A stretch of DNA of 40,983 nucleotides from Saccoglossus kowalevskii (taxonomy: Eukaryota; Hemichordata; Enteropneusta; Harrimaniidae): NCBI RefSeq assembly GCF_000003605.2, contig NW_003148776.1:49319-90301 (forward strand), given 5' to 3'. Shown in pieces: positions 34,801 through 40,983 of this stretch. The notes beneath the pieces were generated by a model that was given only the letters and a program-made list of their open reading frames with translations, made no database searches and had not been told where the DNA came from. Numbering within the stretch: the stretch's first letter is position 1; every line of letters begins with the position of its first letter. The translations under genes were made by a program, and so were the position numbers.

Positions 34801-36400
34801 TATTAATTAGAGGATGTGGTAGAACTGACTTCCAACAAGGTATTGAAATCTAAAGACATGGCCTCTGTAGATTTCATAAATACAAGACCTCACCCATATG
34901 CCCTGAAACATGTGTATATTTATAACATGCTAAACTAAAGACTTTACCCATGTATAATTGCCCCAGAACATGTATAGATTCCATGCACATTAATCTAAGG
35001 TTGCCTCCCACCATGCATACATGCCCTGTAACGTGTGTAGAATCCATACATATTGAAAGGGGCACCCATAGGCTGTGGAACATGTGTATATTCTACACAT
35101 GCTGATCCCAGGCTCCCTCATGTATACAGGCCCTGGAACCTGTGTGATTAACATACATTAAGATCCAAGTCATTACTATATATAGGCCATAGAACATATA
35201 GATATTTATAGATACCCGTGACTCTTGTAACAATGGCAATTGAAACAATGGATGAGAAAGAATGAAACGAGTCAAACATGTCCTGTGGCTTCCTCGCTCT
35301 CAACGTGATCTCGACGACCATTTTACTCTAAGGTCTATTGGTAAACTGATAATGATTGTAGAATGAAAACAATGTTTATTTTATTTTCAGGTGATGCTGC
35401 TCTGTTATACGATGGAGTCCATAGTAAAATACTATCACTACCACCAACTACGTTACTTTACCCAGGACATGACTACACAGGTAAAAATTCTCTTGTCACG
35501 AGAATGCGCATCAAACAATACACTAATTGATAGTACAACACTTGATTTTCTCTGTATACTTATTTCATGCGATTCTTATCTCACAGCAACCTTACATAAA
35601 ACTAAGATATCAGCCAGTCAAAAAAAAAGTAATTTAAAAATGTTGCTTCCTTCCTCAAATTGCAGGTAGAACAGTAACAACCGTTGATGAAGAACTAAAA
35701 TACAACCGAAGATTGACGAAAAGCAAAGAAGAATTTATTGACATTATGAAAAATTTGAATTTAGATCCACCTAAACAAATCGGTAGGTTCTTGACAAGAC
35801 CAACACATAATTATAAATGTCCTCGTCAAGAATTTAAGTGTCATGATATAAAATCACTAAGATTACGATCAACAGTATAGATTGAGACGTAACATTGATT
35901 CGATAAAATAAACGTCAGTGTACCAACTTTGAAACATAGTGAAAAACAAATCGGGGACTAGTCAATTATCTTGAAAAATAACAATATGCACCTGCCACCT
36001 GCATACATTGTCATCCCATCAAAATCGTTTTTTTTTTATCAAATCAAAAACACAATTGAATGTGCATATGTATGACATCTTGTTTTGACCTTGTTTGAAG
36101 GAAATCAATAGTCTGTGTTTTCAAACTTAAATCATACCAGCATGACTTTTTTTTAGGAACTTTCACAAAACCCAAGTAACAGATTTACTGTTACAAATGT
36201 CATTAAAGCACATAAACTCCTAGCAGTGTAAATTAAGCAGTTTACAGTGACTGACATTTGGAACAAAATATTGAGTATTAACTTATTAATTTAGTATTTT
36301 TAAATATATTTCATATTTCCATTTTTTATTTCTTTCAGATCGATCAGTACCCGCCAATCTGAAATGTGGCGTCTTTGACGTACCAGAAGTACAAAAATAA
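31886..36400 (+). CDS. ETHE1: ETHE1 copy 3: persulfide dioxygenase, 7 exons, 246 aa
   Basis: Exons: 31886-31924, 33058-33202, 33806-33954, 34701-34839, 35391-35480, 35666-35782, 36339-36400 (stop TAA). Same phases and exon lengths as copy 2. Motifs: NTHVHADH at 63-70, His121 in TPGHTDGC, Asp143 in [24 protein letters not shown] at 182-186. Differences from copy 2: V6I, A66V, V98L, N132D, M138V, R168H, G169S, T241V; none is a predicted metal ligand. I chose the ATG at 31886 because it aligns with copy 2. An in-frame ATG at 31808 would add 26 residues with three Arg and a hydrophobic stretch, so a longer form is possible. Exons are nearly identical to copy 2, while introns 1, 2 and 4 have diverged by insertions. 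Confidence 0.92.
32516..32885. mobile_element. TIR element in intron 1 of copy 3 (uninterrupted version)
   Basis: Left end AATAGGTGATTTTCCGTACA + ATTGCGAGA; right end, inverted, AATAGACCATTTTCCGTACA + CTGCGAGA. About 370 bp. The minus-strand open frame over 32373-32753 shows no transposase motif, so I call it non-autonomous. The older copy in intron 1 of ETHE1 copy 1 is split by a pearl-like element. Confidence 0.65.
33383..33530. mobile_element. TTAA-flanked MITE, copy B (148 bp)
   Basis: Left end CTAAAGCGGAAGGGTCGTCA + CCTGCGCA; right end, inverted, TTAAAGCGGGGGAGTCGTCA + CCTGCGCA. Interior CCCAAGCGACGATAACAACA and GCTTGTTTGTAAACAGTGAC match copy A at 9990-10154 closely, with an internal deletion of about 15 bp. 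It lies in intron 2 of ETHE1 copy 3 and is absent from intron 2 of copy 2. Confidence 0.8.
34074..34110. repeat. Perfect 10-bp inverted repeat, 17-nt loop, in intron 3 of copy 3
   Basis: GCGCCCTCAA..TTGAGGGCGC. The aligned site in copy 2 (about 27737-27775) has GCGCCGCAAGCTGCACGTAG + GCATTGC, which shares the loop text but not the second arm. Confidence 0.7.
34900..35215. repeat. Degenerate minisatellite, about 58 bp x 5-6, in intron 4 of copy 3
   Basis: Units begin CCCTGAAACATGTGTATA-like (about 34900, 34961, 35023, 35074, 35131, 35187) and continue with CATGC..TTA..CCCATGTATA..G. Intron 4 of copy 2 is only 195 bp and lacks it. Confidence 0.65.
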
Positions 36401-37725
36401 AACAAAGTAACAAAAATTGAGAATAGCGGTTACTCGTTTTTTTTTTCTACAAAGTTGCATTTATCAGCGGTTACTTATGACCTGCATATCAACTTAAATA
36501 ACAATATTTTTTTTCAATATTTCAACTAATACAAATTATACCACTCTTGGTCATGTGACCTATTGTTCTGGTCGTTCTTTTATTTTAGTAAATCCACATA
36601 TGGCGCTTTGTCTTTATGCTAATTTTAAACTAGTCACACTTGTATTCATCAACTGATCGATTTGATTTTCGATGGAGGTTTTATGTAAAAATGGGTATTA
36701 GAAAGGTCATGCTTATATTATGAGGTTATTACAAGGATACCTCAAAGTATGCACAAAGACAGTACAACGGGAGTATCAACCCACACGCAGCGGAGGTCAA
36801 TGCGACGGCATACTGTCTGAGTGCTTACTTTAAGATATCCTCGTAATAACGTTATTATTATACATCTTTTCCTTCCAAAGATACATCATGGGAATGCCGA
36901 AATCAACTTCTTTGTGTGAAGTCTGGTCAAACCCTGGTGGCCGCCATGTTTGTTTTTTATTATTAGAGGATGCTTAAGCAAGTAATCATTCCATATTTGG
37001 AATTTGCATTTCCTAATATGGCAGGATGAAAATACCCAGTAAAATACCACAAAATTACGGCACACATTACGGTGACAGATGTATAATAATAAATGTTACC
37101 GGGTATGTATTGAATTATTCATCAAATTACACAGCATACATCTTGTGTGTTTACAAAATGCTGACAATTACTATGGCATTTACTGTTGTAAACGCACTCA
37201 AACGTGATGTGGATGAACTATACAAATCAACATTCAAAATGTAAACATACTTTTACTTTCACAGACTAAACAGAAGAGTTAACTGCTTGACAATAGCACT
37301 TTAAACAGTCGGATTGTTAAGACTTTCCCGGGTAGATTGTGTACAAGCACACATATAACAAATGTGTGTAAAATACATTAGTTTTTTTCACACATAATTC
37401 AAAAAATCTGTGACAACAAGTATTCAGTGGCAAACGATCCCACTTAGAGCAATGCCAAGAATAATATTGGTTTCATAATATGTCTACATTGAATGGGTGT
37501 AAAGCTATTTGTAGCTTGTAACTAAAATCTAGAAGTTGCTTGTCTGTTTCGTTCTCACATAAATGTGGTATAAATATAATCTATAATTTTCTACCAAATA
37601 TCAATTACCGGTATGTACAAAGTGACTACAGTTATGCTAAATTACCATCGTGGTTTACAAAAATAAAAAAAATATCTCAGCCAATCATAATGCTATATTT
37701 CCAGTCTAGCTATCCATGAATAATT
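36401..37725. other. Downstream flank of ETHE1 copy 3
   Basis: 3' UTR and intergenic DNA. The first part and 37290-37725 contain blocks shared with the flank of copy 2; the middle (about 36540-37290) has no counterpart there. A small open frame (37026-37244) has no recognisable motif. Confidence 0.45.
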
Positions 37726-38252
37726 GTTACCCATTCATCCTGATATACCCGTTTCCACTGGTAAGCTGCTACCCATTCATCCTGATATACCCATTTCCAC
37801 TGGTAAGCTGTTACCCATTCATTCTGACATGGCCATGACCATTGGTAAGCTGCTACCCATTCAACCTGATATACCCATTTCCACTGGTAAGCTGTTACCC
37901 ATTCATTCTGACATGGCCATGACCATTGGTAAGCTGCTACCCATTCAACCTGATATACCCATTTCCACTGGTAAGCTGTTACCCATTCATCCTGACATGA
38001 CCATTGATAAGCTGCAACCCATTTAACCTGATATACCCATTTCCACTGGTAAGCTGTTACCCATTCATTCTGACATGGCCATGACCATTGGTAAGCTGCT
38101 ACCCATTCAACCTGATATACCCATTTCCACTGGTAAGCTGTTACCCATTCATCCTGACATGACCATTGATAAGCTGCAACCCATTTAACCTGATATACCC
38201 ATTTCCACTGGTAAGCTGTTAGTCATTCAACATAGCATGCCCACTGATAAGG
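37726..38252. repeat. 42-bp minisatellite with 84-bp alternation, about 12 copies
   Basis: Unit TTACCCATTCATCCTGATAT + ACCCATTTCCACTGGTAAGCTG alternates with a second type, TTACCCATTCATTCTGACAT + GGCCATGACCATTGGTAAGCTG; some units are 36 bp. The last unit (38221-38252) is diverged. The frame over 37724-38026 (LPIHPDIPISTGKL repeats) is a consequence of the 42-bp period. Confidence 0.92.
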
Positions 38253-38355
38253 AAATCATTCATAAACTGATACCCAGTCAACATGGTATTAATGTAAACC
38301 TATTATTTCAGTTTACATACACATATTTACAAATAAAACAAATACATAAACTGGT

Positions 38356-38642
38356 TTAATCATTTTGGGTATGAGAAAAGCTTGGTGAAAGATGACTCGC
38401 AGATGGTGATGTCATCATATTTTGTGGTGATGTCATCATATTTTGTGGTGATGCCATCATATTTTGTGGTGATGCCATCAAAGTTGGTGTTGATACCATA
38501 GGTCTTTGTGGTGATGTCATGAGACTTGTTGGTGATGTCACAGATATCCCCATTGTACTTGGCATGCCTGTAGTCAACAGAGTTCGAAGACTGCTGTGGC
38601 CATCTAGAGCTGATATCTGACTTTGTAAAAACATTTCCCGAT
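38356..38642 (-). CDS. Candidate terminal exon with Ser/Pro/Met-rich repeats
   Basis: Open from the acceptor at 38643-38644 to the stop at 38356. After about 30 ordinary residues it becomes SPxxMM repeats from a short tandem DNA repeat (TTTTGTGGTGATGTCATCAT, 18-bp period, at 38417-38475). A second frame is also open over the repeat, so openness alone is weak evidence; the non-repetitive start with helix-like composition supports this frame. Confidence 0.45.
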
Positions 38643-40160
38643 CTGCAATGAAACAAAACAAATAATGCATTTGCAACATGAATGATCAGCCTAATCTCGA
38701 AGAAACTGAACCAAATTTTTCAATAAACTGCTCACAATTTATTAATATTGAATTGAAATTGGAAAACATGACAAAAAATGATAAAAAAGATTTTTTGTCT
38801 CAGACATTATGGAGACATTGTCATTTACCGCACCCTCTTGTGGCAGCTCCTCACTGCACCGTCCTCTAATGACAATGGTGGTCTTGGTAGAGTTAGATTT
38901 TGAATGGCAATGACTGACCAATCAGAATGCTTCATCAGGAAGGAAACCAATCAGAGCTCTCCTTACTCAGGTGTTTTATGTCAGACAATCAGACACTTTG
39001 CTATGGATATCGGACGTGGAAGCACTATATCATTTGAAAGAAATTGAATTCTTCAACTGGAAACAAAAGTTTGCAAAGTGCGAAACATTATTTGTAATAC
39101 GATAAGAAATGATACGGTACATACCCGAATCAGCATTCTTAGCTCGTACCAGAGCATCAAAACTAAGGCAGGATCATTTTCGCCCATACTTGCTATGATG
39201 TCATCACGTTCACTCGGTTTACACGGCTCAAATTTCTTCCATTTGTAAAGTGTACATTTACGTGCACCGGGACAACTTTGAATTAAGTTCTGAATTGTTG
39301 GATGCGAGAAACCGAAGAATTCAGGACCTGATCCTTGGGAATGATTGACAAAATCTTTTCCTCTGAAACAAAATAATGAAATGAATTATTATATAATTTT
39401 TATATTTCATAATACACGTAATACTGGGCAAAAATGTTATGCTATGATATGAAGATGGAACAAAAAATTAATTTCCCAACTATTTGCATGTAATTATATA
39501 AATATATACCATCCTACATGTCACCATATGTTTTTATTTTGCAACATAACAGTAATTTTGACTCAGTATTACACAGATTACAAAAACACAGCTTAATAAA
39601 TAAAGCTAACATACAAAAGATCACCTGTCTATAAAAGAAAAACATTTTAATGGGTGATTGCCTTACTGCATGATGGGTAGTTGCTATACAAAAGTGTGAC
39701 TGTAGTTGAAAAATAGAAATTACCACATGTAGTATTGGTGGTCGCTTTACACAAATTTGACTATACCTTAGGTGGTCACTATATACAGGTTTGATTGTAC
39801 CTTGGGTGGTCACTATACACAGGTTTGATTGTACTTTTGGTGGTCCCTATATACAGGTTTGATTGTCGGTTGGGTGGTCCCTATATACAGGTTTGACTGC
39901 AGGTTGGGTGCTCACTATACACAGATTTAACTGTACCATGAGTGGTCACATTTCACAGGTTTAGCTACCTCAATTGGTCACTCCACAAAGGTTAATACTG
40001 TAGTTGAAGAATAGTGATTACCACACCCTGCCTCACAATGACCATATAAGGAGTGTACTTACAGCATTGAGTTGATTGACTTCAGTAATTTACTATGACA
40101 TACTGTAGCACTGTCAGAAATGATAGGATGTTCCATGTTGTCTTCTGGATCAATTTCAAA
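38356..40160 (-). CDS. Partial minus-strand gene, C-terminal exons, unrecognised protein
   Basis: Two firm exons on the minus strand: 40160-40063 (98 nt, TTGTAG acceptor, GTAAGT donor) and 39362-39125 (238 nt, TTTCAG acceptor, GTATGT donor). They join in frame to give about 112 residues: an acidic start (FEIDPEDNMEHPIIS), a Lys/Ser helix, then FFGFSHPTIQNLI, CTLYKWKKFEPCKPSERDDI and a predicted helix DPALVLMLWYELRMLI. A third piece, 38642-38356, follows a TTGCAG acceptor and stays open for DREMFLQSQISALDGHSSLR then a low-complexity Ser/Pro/Met/Thr tail (MMTSPQN repeats) to a stop. Its frame needs one base that exon 39362-39125 does not supply, so a small exon is missing, or the true frame stops after about 12 residues. 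The gene continues beyond the window. Family not recognised. Confidence 0.6.
39737..39996. repeat. 34-bp minisatellite, about 8 copies, in an intron of the minus-strand gene
   Basis: GGTGGTCACTATATACAGGT + TTGATTGTACCTTG. The GGTGGTC landmark falls at 39737, 39771, 39805, 39839, 39873, 39907 and 39941 with exact 34-bp spacing, then 32. CTGTAGTTGAA..ATTACCACA occurs on both sides (about 39699 and 40010). Confidence 0.92.
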
Positions 40161-40907
40161 CTACAATAAAAGAAGACATGTACAAATTACAACATTTCTC
40201 AAAAGTGACAGCGACTTTGTCTCAAAGAAATACCCAGTGCTACAATATTTTAAATATACTTCTAGTGCCATCTTTTTTTCCTGCAAATATTTTGGTGCTA
40301 CAGTTTCCCTATTGTCATGCATTATTCTAATTGTTTTTTACAGATCTTGATTGAAATGTTTTAAAAAATAGGGGAAAAAATGATGTTTTAACACATCATT
40401 GACACCGGATTTTATCAATCTTTTCAGCAACTCATGGAGGCTTTCAGCATGCTTGACCTATAAATTGTGATAAATTTGACTGTGATGTTCAGAGGGTTCA
40501 ATTAAAGTGAGTTTAATTGTCGCTAATAAATAAAATCCACATGAAAATGCAAAATAATAAAACAATTATGTGAATATGCTCAAAATATCAAAATAGTGAA
40601 AATACATGTGACTTAACGCTATTTCAGTATGAAGAATTAATAAAGGCAATTCATCTTTTGAACAACTGATGCCCATCTCTGTATAAAACTTAAGTAGTAA
40701 TGACAAAGAGTTCAGTTATCTTGCAATTTATCTTATGACATTCTGCTAGTAAAACAGTAAATTTAACAGAAAACACTTGTGTCTGAAAGGATTGAACAAA
40801 ATTAGGACATTTTGAAAAAATACTAAAATTACTGATGATTCAGTGAGCATCAGTATCACTGAATGATGCTCATTTAGTTGAGAACTTCAAATAAAGAAAG
40901 TTTGATG
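40161..40907. other. Upstream intron of the minus-strand gene, with a diverged MITE fragment
   Basis: No further exon of the minus-strand gene is visible. At 40505-40630 the text CGCTAATAAATAAAATCCAC.. and CTCAAAATATCAAAATAGTG..ATACATGTGAC resembles, in reverse, the inside of the TACTGTAAAACC-type elements (TATTTTGAACGATTTCACTGG at 11302). Confidence 0.4.
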
Positions 40908-40983
40908 TACTGTAAAGGGGTTAATTATTCACTGGGTTTTAATTTGGCTTTTTTCGCTGATTGGAAAATGCGCTAAATTAAAA
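40908..40983. mobile_element. Left end of a TACTGTAAAG-type TIR element, cut by the window end
   Basis: TACTGTAAAGGGGTTAATTA + TTCACTGGGTTTTAATTTGGC matches the ends of the elements at 20200-20874 and 11252-11449. The rest is outside the window. Confidence 0.5.

Noticed and set aside
37724-38026. 100-residue frame of LPIHPDIPISTGKL repeats
   Set aside because: Produced by a 42-bp minisatellite that is a single monomer beside copy 2, where it is not coding.
38821-38870. A 37-nt micro-exon on the minus strand that would repair the phase of the last gene
   Set aside because: It has TTAG acceptor and GTAAAT donor and the right length class, but reads into TGA in the required frame.

Overview
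The window looks like nuclear DNA from an invertebrate animal. It is AT-rich and intron-rich, with GT..AG introns of 0.2 to 7.3 kb, and it is crowded with microsatellites, minisatellites, short inverted-repeat (MITE-like) elements, a tRNA-type SINE and two tandem-repeat-cored elements that resemble the pearl/BIV160 (Helentron-like) elements known from molluscs. A marine lophotrochozoan or invertebrate deuterostome is my best guess; the sequence does not fix the species.

The main content is a head-to-tail cluster of three plus-strand genes for ETHE1, the iron-dependent persulfide dioxygenase of sulfide oxidation. I rebuilt all three by joining seven exons each. Exon phases match in all three copies and each reads to a stop. 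Copy 1 (471-17317, 283 aa) carries an N-terminal extension that looks like a mitochondrial presequence. Copy 2 (26351-29711, 246 aa) and copy 3 (31886-36400, 246 aa) differ at only eight residues. They begin at a short MSSSFP.. N-terminus without a presequence, so they may be cytosolic. All three keep the predicted iron ligands (His, His, Asp) and the [10 protein letters not shown] segment. The C-terminal exons (partial) of a fourth, unrecognised gene lie on the minus strand at 38356-40160.

Region by region: 1-470 upstream of copy 1; 627-7972 a 7.3 kb intron 1 packed with microsatellite, AT-rich direct repeats, two pearl-like elements and an interrupted TIR element; 8118-12329 introns with MITEs; 12416-16600 a 4.2 kb, about 107-copy, 39-bp tandem array in intron 6, whose founder unit is the exon 6 end plus its splice donor; 17318-26350 intergenic DNA with nested MITE/SINE, minisatellites and fold-backs; 26351-36400 copies 2 and 3 with an intergenic stretch; 36401-38250 downstream sequence with a 42-bp minisatellite; 38356-40983 the minus-strand gene and MITE ends.

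The most unusual structure is the splice-donor array: an exon/intron junction of copy 1 amplified about a hundredfold, nearly every unit carrying a GTGAGT donor and, in the 39-bp units, an in-frame stop. The last coding exon of the same gene ends in a second tandem repeat that spans the stop codon. All calls are from reading the sequence; no database search or alignment program was run.
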